Below are positions 8,351-15,809 of a DNA stretch of 64,000 bases, one piece after another. Position numbers and translations under genes: made by a program. The DNA comes from Phytohalomonas tamaricis (GTDB taxonomy: Bacteria; Pseudomonadota; Gammaproteobacteria; Pseudomonadales; Halomonadaceae): positions 558,001 through 622,000 of the forward strand of contig NZ_PVRV01000020.1 in the NCBI RefSeq assembly GCF_003012345.1, in the 5' to 3' direction. The notes below the pieces were generated by a model, which did no database searches, had not been told where the DNA came from, and saw only the letters and a program-made list of their open reading frames with translations. Numbering within the stretch: the stretch's first letter is position 1; every line of letters begins with the position of its first letter.

Positions 8351-8634
8351 GAGAGTCCGTTTTATTTCTTTTATTCTTGGCACCACTAATTTGCCTAACC
8401 ATCACTTACTTAATCATGCGAAAATCAACTTCAAAGAAGAAAATAGTCGCGAGTAAGTGGACCAAAATAACTCAAGAATTACCGCCTGAAGGTACCATTG
8501 TCTTGACCTATAATGGTCTTTCGTATGGCCTTCAATGTTTCGAAAATCAGGAGGATTTTAGGCAGACGTATAATGAGAACCCAACTGTAACGCATTGGAT
8601 GTCACTGCCCTCTCCACCAGAGCTAGATAAATAA
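8347..8634 (+). CDS. Membrane-anchored DUF551-type protein
   Basis: A 95-residue protein with an N-terminal membrane helix (SVLFLLFLAPLICLTITYLIM) followed by a domain that matches the DUF551 pattern: KWTKITQELPPEGTIVLTY at the start and VTHWMSLPSPP at the end. DUF551 proteins are small and common in phages and prophages, with no known function. The fused membrane anchor is unusual for the family as I know it. It is the last gene of the three-gene set, and a strong terminator follows at 8660. Confidence 0.72.
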   Translation: MRESVLFLLFLAPLICLTITYLIMRKSTSKKKIVASKWTKITQELPPEGTIVLTYNGLSYGLQCFENQEDFRQTYNENPTVTHWMSLPSPPELDK

Positions 8635-8659
8635 AAACTGCTTTCGCAAGATTGCCGTG

Positions 8660-8681
8660 CCGCTTCCGAGCGGTTTTTTTT
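8660..8681 (+). terminator. Rho-independent terminator
   Basis: CCGCT/AGCGG with the stable tetraloop TCCG followed by eight T. It ends the small three-gene operon. Confidence 0.9.
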
Positions 8682-8955
8682 ATTTTTATGAGTCATATCC
8701 AATAATTTTTCTTAAGAGACAATGCTGCAATCATTCAAAATAAACGAGCATTAATTAATCATCATGAATGGCAGCAATCTGCTAGTCTTATAAAAGATTT
8801 TAAATCGAGTAATGATCTGAAGGGCCGCGCATCACATGATGCTTATTACCCAGTGATTTAACCGAATATTTTATATCAAGGCTAAGAGTCGCGAAGGGAG
8901 CGAGCGAAAGCCACAGCGGGAAAATGCGACATACAAGCTAAGCGCTTGATTTAAA
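8682..8955. other. AT-rich gap between small operon and tRNA
   Basis: It contains a startless open frame at 8706-8861 whose translation looks protein-like (HHEWQQSASLIKDF, then GRASHDAYYPVI) and could be the decayed end of a gene. No repeat of the tRNA 3' end, as expected for an attachment site, was found here or elsewhere in the island by eye. Confidence 0.45.
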
Positions 8956-9032
<77 letters not shown>

Positions 9033-9106
9033 TGAAGAAGTGGTTGCGTATGATACCTGAAGCCTCGCCGTGAGGCCAGTATTGACTTTATATGGTGGGA
9101 GATTTT

Positions 9107-9688
9107 ATGCGCCTTCGCACATTCTGTGCCGTAACTACGCTGCTGTTCGCTACGGGCGCGCATGCCGCCTGGCAGTTCGATCCAGCACAAAGCCAAATTA
9201 CCGCCGCTGTAACCGACCAAACCGCAAGCGGCAATGTCACCCATACCCATCGCATCAACAAACTCAATGGTACGATCAGTGATGACGGCCAAATGACGCT
9301 GCCTCTCAAACTGAGCCAGTTGGATGTCATCAGTAACCTTGGTCAATTGCCGCCGTGGCTGTCGAGCTTTTCCGACTCGCAGATGGCGATCATAGAAGCG
9401 GATATTGAGCCTAGTTGGCTAACCAACTTGGGTGTCGGTGACACGATGACGCGCACGTTGCCGATTACGGTACGCGGTGATCGCTTCACGCGCAGCGAAC
9501 GTGTCCCGTTGCGTCTTGAGCGGCTCAGTCAGAATGATTATACGGTAACAACCGCCGAGCCCATTAACGTCGATACCCAACAGCTCATGCAGCTCGAAAA
9601 CGCCCAGACTATCATGTCCATGTTGGGCTATCACAAACTAACGGGGACGATTCCAATCAATTTCAGTGCGCGTCTCCAGCAGCAATAA
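9107..9688 (+). CDS. YceI family periplasmic protein
   Basis: A 193-residue exported protein. The signal peptide is clear: MRLRTFC, a hydrophobic core, and cleavage after GAHA. The mature part begins AWQFDPAQSQI, the standard YceI-domain opening, and ends KLTGTIPINFSARL. YceI proteins have a lipocalin-like barrel that binds isoprenoid-type lipids; several are linked to stress or respiratory functions. I chose the ATG at 9107 because GGGAG precedes it by 8 bases; the in-frame ATG at 9092 has no site. A two-way terminator follows, shared with the reductase gene that converges on it. Confidence 0.85.
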   Translation: MRLRTFCAVTTLLFATGAHAAWQFDPAQSQITAAVTDQTASGNVTHTHRINKLNGTISDDGQMTLPLKLSQLDVISNLGQLPPWLSSFSDSQMAIIEADIEPSWLTNLGVGDTMTRTLPITVRGDRFTRSERVPLRLERLSQNDYTVTTAEPINVDTQQLMQLENAQTIMSMLGYHKLTGTIPINFSARLQQQ

Positions 9689-9713
9689 AGCTGATAAGCG
9701 CTTTATCGAAAAT

Positions 9714-9748
9714 AACAACGCCCCGCTAATAGGCGGGGCGTTGTTGTT
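9714..9748. terminator. Bidirectional terminator between YceI and dkgB
   Basis: A 13-bp stem AACAACGCCCCGC/GCGGGGCGTTGTT with loop TAATAG. It lies between convergent genes and would serve both strands, although T tracts are short. Confidence 0.8.
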
Positions 9749-9778
9749 CAACAGCTAGCGTAATGACGAAAGTAACGC

Positions 9779-10579
9779 TTATTCATCCCATTGCGGGGCA
9801 AAATCAGGATTGGCGATGCGTTCACCGCGGTCGAGCCCGTCGATACGCATCATTGCATCAGCAGACAGTGACAGCTTGATCGCCTCCAGATTGGCCTTCT
9901 GGTGATCGGGCTTGGTAGACGATGGAATTACCACCACGTTACGTGAATAGACCCAGGCCAGCGCGATCTGTGCTGGCGTGACGTCATATTCCTCTGCAAT
10001 CGCTTTAAGCGTCTCATCTTCCATCACCTTACCTACGGCCAACGGCATATACCCGGTCACTTTAATGCCCTTTGACTCGCAATGATCGACGACCTTGCGG
10101 TTGGCCAGAAACGGATGCACCTCAACCTGATTGGTAATGATATTGTCACCGCCAGGCAGCGCCAATGCTCGGTCAAGCTGTACGTTAGTGAAGTTGGAAA
10201 CACCGATGTTCTTGGTTAACCCCTTCTCTCTTGCCTCATTGAGCGCCCCGATGTACTCGGCCATGTCCACTTCGTCGTTAGGTGACGGCCAGTGGATCAA
10301 TGCCAAATCGACATAGTCGGTGCCCAGCTTGCCGAGGCTCTCCTCTAAACTCTTGAGCAGATCATCGTGCTTGAAGCGATCAGTCCATACCTTGGTAGTT
10401 AGAAATATCTCTTCACGTGGCACGCCGCTCTGCTTGATCGCCTGACCGACTTCAGCCTCGTTGCCATAGACCTGTGCGGTATCGATATGACGATAACCCA
10501 GCTTAAGCGCCGAGGTCACTGCATCGATAACCTCCTGCCCTTTCAAGCGATAAGTCCCCATGCCTATAGCGGGAATCAT
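9779..10579 (-). CDS. dkgB: Aldo/keto reductase, DkgB type
   Basis: A 266-residue NADPH-dependent reductase close to E. coli DkgB in length and motifs. The catalytic tetrad residues are present: Asp and Tyr in HIDTAQVYGNE, Lys in TTKVW, and His in LIHWPSPNDEV. The C-terminal cofactor motif IPSSTKPDH is also present. DkgB reduces 2,5-diketo-gluconate, methylglyoxal and other small aldehydes in the cytoplasm; the natural substrate here cannot be told from sequence. The start follows AAGGAGG, a strong site. The upstream SHMT gene has the same orientation but is 210 bases away, so it may have its own promoter. Confidence 0.9.
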   Translation of the reverse strand: MIPAIGMGTYRLKGQEVIDAVTSALKLGYRHIDTAQVYGNEAEVGQAIKQSGVPREEIFLTTKVWTDRFKHDDLLKSLEESLGKLGTDYVDLALIHWPSPNDEVDMAEYIGALNEAREKGLTKNIGVSNFTNVQLDRALALPGGDNIITNQVEVHPFLANRKVVDHCESKGIKVTGYMPLAVGKVMEDETLKAIAEEYDVTPAQIALAWVYSRNVVVIPSSTKPDHQKANLEAIKLSLSADAMMRIDGLDRGERIANPDFAPQWDE

Positions 10580-10789
10580 ACGACCTCCTTGTCTGCAGTT
10601 GTCCTTGGCTTAAACAATAACCATGTGTGCGATAAGCGCCATGCTTAAGCCATTAGCCTGCAAATAGTGTAGACCGTAACCAGCACAAGCGCCCCCCATG
10701 ATTGCCCTGTCAGTGCCTCTCAATCACCTAGATGCTAGTGGCTCCTTACGCTGTAGCAAGCGCGAGGGAGAGGAAAACCAAGCGTATTG

Positions 10790-12091
10790 TCACGAATAGA
10801 CCGGATAGGCCCGGCACAGAGCATCGACTTGGCACTTGATGTTGCGCTCGACTACGTTGTCTGCGCCATGCTCGGGCAGCGCTTCGAGAATGTCACAGAC
10901 CCAGCCAGCAAGCTGCTCGCACTGCTCTTCCTTGAGGCCGCGTGTTGTCACACCTGGCGTACCCAATCGCAGCCCTGACGTGACAAACGGGCTTTCCGGA
11001 TCTTCAGGCACGGTATTGCGATTGACGACAATGTCAGCACGGGCCAGGGCAGCATCGGCGTCCTTGCCGGTCATTTGTTGCTTGATCAACGAGACCATCA
11101 GCAGATGGTTGTCGGTGCCGTGCTTCGAGCCGCCAGTGACAAGTTCGAAACCACGTTGATCGAAGACCTTGGCCATGGCCCGCGCATTGGCGATCACCTG
11201 ACGCTGATAGGCGATGAATTCCGGTGCCATCGCCTCCTTGAACGCTAGCGCCTTAGCCGCAATGACATTCATCAACGCGCTATCTTGCGAGCCGGGATAC
11301 ACCGCAGCATCAAGGCGACAATGCAGCTCCGTATTGTCATCGGCGGAAAGCAGCACCGCACCGCGTGGGCCACGCAGTGTTTTATGCGTCGTCGCGGTAA
11401 CCACATGCGCATGAGGCAACGGGCTGGGATAAACGCCTGCAGCGACCAGCCCAGCGACATGGGCCATATCGGCGACAAACCAGGCACCGACCTCATCGGC
11501 AATGGTGCGAAAGCGCGCCCAATCAATAGTGCCGGCATAAGCGGAAAAGCCAGCGATAATCATCTTCGGCTGATGTTCTCGGGCCAACTGTTCGACCTCG
11601 GCATAGTCGATATCGCCACTAGCGAGATCAAGCCCGAACTGCACGGCATTATAGAACTGGCCCGAAAAGCTTGCCTTGGCACCGTGAGTGGCCTGACCGC
11701 CATGATCGAGGCGCATGCCGAGCACGGTATCTCCTGGCGCGAGCAGTGCGCGGTAGGCGGCCGCATTGGCCTGTACGCCCGCATAGGGTTGAACGTTAGC
11801 GTAGCATGCGCCGAACAGCGTACGGGCGCGCCCGATAGCGAGCTGTTCAATATAATCGAAGCTTGCGCAGCGGGAATGAGACGACGTTATACGCTTACCG
11901 GAATATCCTTCAACATAACTGTTGGTCAGCCGTGACCCCTGCACAGCCAATACACGGGGGCTGGCATAGTTCTCCGCAGCGACCAGGGCGATTTGTCTTT
12001 CCTGGCGACGATGCTCTTCATCTATTGCTTGCCAAAGCGCAGTGTCAGTATCCGCCAGCGTTGTTTCTTTCTTTTGTTCGTGCCTGAACAT
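10790..12091 (-). CDS. glyA: Serine hydroxymethyltransferase homologue with altered cofactor pocket
   Basis: A 433-residue PLP fold-type I enzyme clearly related to SHMT, which interconverts serine and glycine with tetrahydrofolate. The PLP lysine is K237 ([11 protein letters not shown]); D208 and H211 (DMAHVAG), Y59, E61 and the C-terminal arginine in SGLRLGTPG are kept. By eye against E. coli GlyA, several pocket positions differ: S35 to A39, Y65 to T69 next to a three-residue insertion, S97 to A104, S99 to V106, and H126 to Q133. The glycine loop PGGQGG reads PGSQDS. These affect the PLP phosphate cup, ring stacking and substrate site. It may be a specialised paralogue with another amino acid or aldehyde substrate. 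The start follows GGGAG. Confidence 0.85.
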   Translation of the reverse strand: MFRHEQKKETTLADTDTALWQAIDEEHRRQERQIALVAAENYASPRVLAVQGSRLTNSYVEGYSGKRITSSHSRCASFDYIEQLAIGRARTLFGACYANVQPYAGVQANAAAYRALLAPGDTVLGMRLDHGGQATHGAKASFSGQFYNAVQFGLDLASGDIDYAEVEQLAREHQPKMIIAGFSAYAGTIDWARFRTIADEVGAWFVADMAHVAGLVAAGVYPSPLPHAHVVTATTHKTLRGPRGAVLLSADDNTELHCRLDAAVYPGSQDSALMNVIAAKALAFKEAMAPEFIAYQRQVIANARAMAKVFDQRGFELVTGGSKHGTDNHLLMVSLIKQQMTGKDADAALARADIVVNRNTVPEDPESPFVTSGLRLGTPGVTTRGLKEEQCEQLAGWVCDILEALPEHGADNVVERNIKCQVDALCRAYPVYS

Positions 12092-12332
12092 GGTCTCGGC
12101 TCCCTGCCGTGGTGATAGAAGGTGTCGTTATTGCTTCAGCATGGTCGGCAATGATCGTTTGCGCGATAGTCGACAAGGCAGCGATACAGCACGACAGGAT
12201 GACAGCGTGCCGACAGCATGCGAGACTTTTGCCTACTTCATAAAGCCCTTCTCGCCAGGCAGTAACCGTAATATGAGCGCCATATTCATTGATGTGGCGA
12301 TGGGGCTCACCGATTCACCGCCAGGAAACAGC

Positions 12333-13229
12333 ATGATCAAGTGGACTATTGTGGCTCTTATCGTGGCCAGCATTCTCTATGTGCATTATCGCGGCAGGGT
12401 GCGTCACAAGCCGTTTCGTCAGCTTTCAGACCATTCATCTTTCATGGCCCCCATTAATGCCTTCATGTATCTGTTCTCGAAGGTACCTGACAAGCCCTAC
12501 CACTCGCCTAACGAGTTTCCCGAGCTCGCCGCACTGACCAGCCGCTGGGAGGAAATCCGCGACGAAGCGCTGACGCTGGAAGACCACATCAAGGGGTCAC
12601 AAAAGTATGACGATGCTGGCTTCAACTCGTTCTTCCGCCGTGGCTGGAAGCGTTTCTATCTCAAGTGGTACGGCGAAAGTCACGAATCGGCACGTCAGCT
12701 TTGCCCCAAGACGACCGAGATTCTCGGCGCCATTCCCAGTATCAAAGCTGCCATGTTCGCCGAGCTTCCCTCGGGCAGTAAACTGATGAAGCATCGCGAT
12801 CCTTACGCTGGCTCGATCCGTTATCACCTTGGCCTGCGTACGCCCAATGACAACCGCTGTTTCATCAATGTCGATGGCACGCCCTATAGCTGGCGTGACG
12901 GTGAGGCGGTAATGTTTGATGAGACGTTCATTCACTATGCTGAAAATCAGAGTGATCAGAACCGTCTGATTCTGTTCTGTGACATAGAGCGGCCCATGAA
13001 ATACCGCTGGGCTGCCGCCGTGAACCATTGGTTCAGCCGCAATGTCATGGCTGCGGCATCCTCACCCAATGATGAAAACGACCATACCGGCGGGCTTAAC
13101 CGGGCTTTCAAGTATATCTACAAGATTCGCGAAGCCGGTAAACGCCTCAAGAAGAAGAACAAGACGGTTTACTACATAGTGAAATGGCTGATTTTCGGCG
13201 GCATTGTGGTAGCTATTTTGTCGATCTAA
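12333..13229 (+). CDS. lpxO: LpxO-like aspartyl/asparaginyl beta-hydroxylase family protein
   Basis: A 298-residue membrane-anchored Fe(II)/2-oxoglutarate dioxygenase of the type that 2-hydroxylates a secondary acyl chain of lipid A. The N-terminal helix is IKWTIVALIVASILYVHY and a second hydrophobic segment ends the protein (IVKWLIFGGIVVAILSI). The iron ligands fit HRDPYAGSIRYH (His and Asp) and the later His in FIHYAENQSDQNR, whose arginine would bind 2-oxoglutarate. I chose the ATG at 12333, preceded by AGGAAA; the open frame extends far upstream but only as an antisense of the glyA start region. It is 10 bases ahead of the phosphopantetheinyl transferase gene, so the two may be co-transcribed. 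Confidence 0.85.
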   Translation: MIKWTIVALIVASILYVHYRGRVRHKPFRQLSDHSSFMAPINAFMYLFSKVPDKPYHSPNEFPELAALTSRWEEIRDEALTLEDHIKGSQKYDDAGFNSFFRRGWKRFYLKWYGESHESARQLCPKTTEILGAIPSIKAAMFAELPSGSKLMKHRDPYAGSIRYHLGLRTPNDNRCFINVDGTPYSWRDGEAVMFDETFIHYAENQSDQNRLILFCDIERPMKYRWAAAVNHWFSRNVMAAASSPNDENDHTGGLNRAFKYIYKIREAGKRLKKKNKTVYYIVKWLIFGGIVVAILSI

Positions 13230-13239
13230 GCGAAGCCCC

Positions 13240-13986
13240 ATGAGCCATTTTCCTGACCGTCGCGCCTTCCTCTCGGATATATCCTCGTTCTGGCCTTTTG
13301 CTGCCGATGCCTTCATGGCACCGGCAGACGCCACGCTGCGCCACACTCGCTTTGAGCTCAATGCCTTCCAGCGTGATGAATTTGCCCATCACGCTATTAA
13401 CTTCCCTGTCAGGCTCGAACAAGCCGTCGCCAAGCGACAAGCCGAATACCTGGCCGGGCGTGTCTGTGCCCGTGAAGCACTGCGTGAATATGATCGTCAT
13501 GATCATGAGCTGAATACCCTGCCTGATCGCCGCCCTGCCTGGCCAGACGGCACGGTGGGCGCCATCACTCACAGCCGCGATTTTGCCGCTGCGCTTGTGG
13601 CTGATGCCTCGCGTTGGGTGGGGGTCGGCATCGACGCCGAGCACTATCTTGATGTTGAGCGCGCTGCGCGCTTGAAAGGCGAGATCCTCACAGACGCCGA
13701 GCTTGCCATGAGCGCCGCGTTTTCACCTCTTCAACTGGCGCGGTTCGTCACCCTGGTCTTTTCGGCCAAGGAGAGCCTTTATAAGACACTCTATCCCCTG
13801 GTCGGACGCTCATTTTATTTCCACGATGCACAATTGAGTGCCTGGGATGAATCATGCGGCAGTATCGAGTTCGAGCTTTTAGTGACGCTTTCGCCTTTCT
13901 GGTGCGCTGGTGCACGGGCCAAGGGACTTTACGCTGAGCTGGAAGGCCAGCTATTAAGTTTGGTCGCCGTTCCCAACATGGCGTAA
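13240..13986 (+). CDS. 4'-phosphopantetheinyl transferase (EntD/Sfp superfamily)
   Basis: A 248-residue enzyme that moves the phosphopantetheine arm from CoA to carrier domains of peptide synthetases, polyketide or fatty-acid synthases. The two family motifs are present: VGVGIDAEHY (magnesium-binding Asp) and FSAKESLYKTLYPL (Glu and Lys of the W/FxxKESxxK motif). The N-terminal part ARREALREY-like AGRVCAREALREY is also typical of EntD. It lies immediately before a Fur-box-like site and the siderophore import genes, which suggests it primes a siderophore synthetase. No such synthetase is in the window, so it must be elsewhere, or the enzyme serves another pathway. Confidence 0.88.
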   Translation: MSHFPDRRAFLSDISSFWPFAADAFMAPADATLRHTRFELNAFQRDEFAHHAINFPVRLEQAVAKRQAEYLAGRVCAREALREYDRHDHELNTLPDRRPAWPDGTVGAITHSRDFAAALVADASRWVGVGIDAEHYLDVERAARLKGEILTDAELAMSAAFSPLQLARFVTLVFSAKESLYKTLYPLVGRSFYFHDAQLSAWDESCGSIEFELLVTLSPFWCAGARAKGLYAELEGQLLSLVAVPNMA

Positions 13987-13990
13987 CATT

Positions 13991-14009
13991 GATAATAATT
14001 CCCATTTAA
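13991..14009 (+). promoter_or_regulatory. Fur-box-like site upstream of fhuC
   Basis: GATAATAATTCCCATTTAA resembles common gammaproteobacterial Fur boxes (GATAATnATTCTCATT). It lies in the 87-base gap before fhuC and would allow iron-dependent repression of fhuCDB. Confidence 0.6.
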
Positions 14010-14073
14010 TTTACAGTTCGAGCCGCGTTACCCAAGCTTTTCCAGCTGTCGCTCCCAACGCCGCGAGCCGTCC

Positions 14074-14841
14074 ATGTTCGAACTCACTGCTGCCACCTTC
14101 GAAGTCGCCGGTAAACGCCTGCTCCAGCCCGTTGATCTGTCTTTCCACGAAGGTCAGGTGTACGGCCTGATCGGCCATAATGGTTCCGGTAAATCGACAC
14201 TTCTGAAATTGCTCGCTCAGCAACAGGCCTCCAGCAGCGGCGACATCCGCCTCGATGACAAACCGCTGACGCAGTGGCGCCCACGTGACTTTGCTCGTCG
14301 TGTTGCGTATCTTCCTCAACATCTGCCCAGCGCGGAAAGCTTGACCGTCCGCGAGCTGGTCGGTTTTGGCCGCTACCCGTGGCACGGTTTGCTGGGCCGC
14401 TTCGGTCGCAAGGATCGCGAAGCGGTCGAGCATGCCATTGCCCTGACGCATACCGAGGCGTTCAGCGAACGCCTGGTCGATACGCTTTCCGGCGGGGAGC
14501 GTCAGCGCGTCTGGCTTGCGATGCTATTAGCCCAGGGCAGCCGCTTTCTGTTACTCGATGAGCCACTTGCCGCCCTTGATATTGCCCATCAGGTCGAAGT
14601 CCTTGAGCTGGTGCGCAAGCTGAGCCATGAGCTTGGTCTGAGCGTGATCATCGTGCTGCACGACATCAACATGGCCGCACGTTTCTGCGATTACCTTGTC
14701 GCCCTGCACGGCGGACGCCTGCTTGCCCAGGGAGCGCCGCATGAATTGATGCATGACCACACGCTGGAAGCCATTTACGGCATCGCCATGCATGTCATTA
14801 CTCATCCCAGCGGTGCGCACCCCGTCGCGTTGTTACACTGA
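14074..14841 (+). CDS. fhuC: Iron-siderophore ABC transporter ATPase, FhuC type
   Basis: A 255-residue ABC ATPase that powers import of iron-hydroxamate complexes across the inner membrane. Walker A is GHNGSGKST (about residues 34-42), the Q-loop is in YLPQHLPSA, the signature is LSGGERQR, Walker B is FLLLDEPLAALD, and the H-loop is VLHDINMAARF. The tail YGIAMHVITHPSG is typical of the FhuC/FecE group. Its stop overlaps the fhuD start (ATGA). The order C-D-B matches the E. coli fhu operon without fhuA, which here is replaced by the receptor gene further on. Confidence 0.92.
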   Translation: MFELTAATFEVAGKRLLQPVDLSFHEGQVYGLIGHNGSGKSTLLKLLAQQQASSSGDIRLDDKPLTQWRPRDFARRVAYLPQHLPSAESLTVRELVGFGRYPWHGLLGRFGRKDREAVEHAIALTHTEAFSERLVDTLSGGERQRVWLAMLLAQGSRFLLLDEPLAALDIAHQVEVLELVRKLSHELGLSVIIVLHDINMAARFCDYLVALHGGRLLAQGAPHELMHDHTLEAIYGIAMHVITHPSGAHPVALLH

Positions 14842-15809
14842 TGACCACTGGAGTTTCTTTTCTGCGCACAGCACTCGTGCTGCTTTTGCTGCTGACCTGT
14901 GTCAATGCCAACGCCACTGACAACCCTGCCGAACGTATCGCCGTCATTGACTGGGGAGTGGCTGAAACCGTCATAGCACTGGGCATTACTCCGCTCGCCG
15001 TAGCTGATACCACCGGCTATCGCACCTGGGTGGATGCACCACCACTTCCGGAAGGCACACTCAATATGGGGCTGCGCAGCCAGCCCAATCTTGAGCGTCT
15101 GAACCAGCTATCCCCTGACCTGATCCTGACCAGTGCGATGTTTGCCACCGATCGTGAACGGCTAGCACGTATCGCGCCGACCCGCTCGATCGATATCTAT
15201 AGTGCAGACGGCGCCCCTTATGCTCATGCGCTTGCCGCCACTCGCGAAGTTGCACGCCTGACCGGGCATGAAGAAGAAGGTGAAGCCCTCATTGCCTGCA
15301 CCGAAAACACGCTCGACACGGCACGCGAAGTACTACAGGCTATCGATCGCCCCGTTTACATCATCCAATTCAGCGATGCACGCCATGTTCGCCTGTTCGG
15401 CCATGGCAGCCTGATTCAGGCGGCCCTCGACCGTATGGGCCTGAATAATGCCTGGCAAGGCGAGACCAATACCTGGGGCTTTGCCAATGTCGGCATCGAA
15501 ACCCTGGCCCAAGTGCCTGACGCCTATATCATCGTGATCGCTCCCATGCTTGGCGATACCGAGCAGGCCCTGCGCACTAGCCGGATCTGGCAGCAGCTCC
15601 CAGCGATTCAACGCGGTGAGGTCTATTATTTGCCCCCGGTCTGGATCTTCGGGGCCCTACCCTCATTTATACGCTTTACTCTGCTGTTACAGCATGCGCT
15701 AGGTGCCGCCGTGGACTCTCCCATTGGCAGCACTGCTCAGTGCACCACTCCGTTAACTCCTTCCGTAGCAGCTACCTCAGGCGTGCCTAAAGAGTCGCTT
15801 GCGCCATGA
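14841..15809 (+). CDS. fhuD: Iron-siderophore periplasmic binding protein, FhuD type
   Basis: A 322-residue substrate-binding protein with an N-terminal signal peptide (MTTGVSFLRTALVLLLLLT core, probable cleavage after NANA). The mature domain opens with RIAVIDWGVAETVIALGITPLAVAD and has PDLILTSAMF, characteristic of class III binding proteins for ferric hydroxamates. It delivers the siderophore from the TonB receptor to the FhuB permease. Start and stop both overlap neighbours by four bases, so translation is coupled in the order C, D, B. The exact siderophore cannot be read from sequence. Confidence 0.9.
   Translation: MTTGVSFLRTALVLLLLLTCVNANATDNPAERIAVIDWGVAETVIALGITPLAVADTTGYRTWVDAPPLPEGTLNMGLRSQPNLERLNQLSPDLILTSAMFATDRERLARIAPTRSIDIYSADGAPYAHALAATREVARLTGHEEEGEALIACTENTLDTAREVLQAIDRPVYIIQFSDARHVRLFGHGSLIQAALDRMGLNNAWQGETNTWGFANVGIETLAQVPDAYIIVIAPMLGDTEQALRTSRIWQQLPAIQRGEVYYLPPVWIFGALPSFIRFTLLLQHALGAAVDSPIGSTAQCTTPLTPSVAATSGVPKESLAP

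Noticed and set aside
4335-8955. Attachment-site repeat of the tRNA 3' end
   Set aside because: I looked for a second copy of the tRNA 3' end in the island and saw none; a proper search is needed to exclude a diverged copy.
12042-12332. N-terminal extension of the LpxO-like frame (97 residues)
   Set aside because: It lies opposite the start of glyA and has no ribosome binding site; the ATG at 12333 is preceded by AGGAAA and gives the family length.
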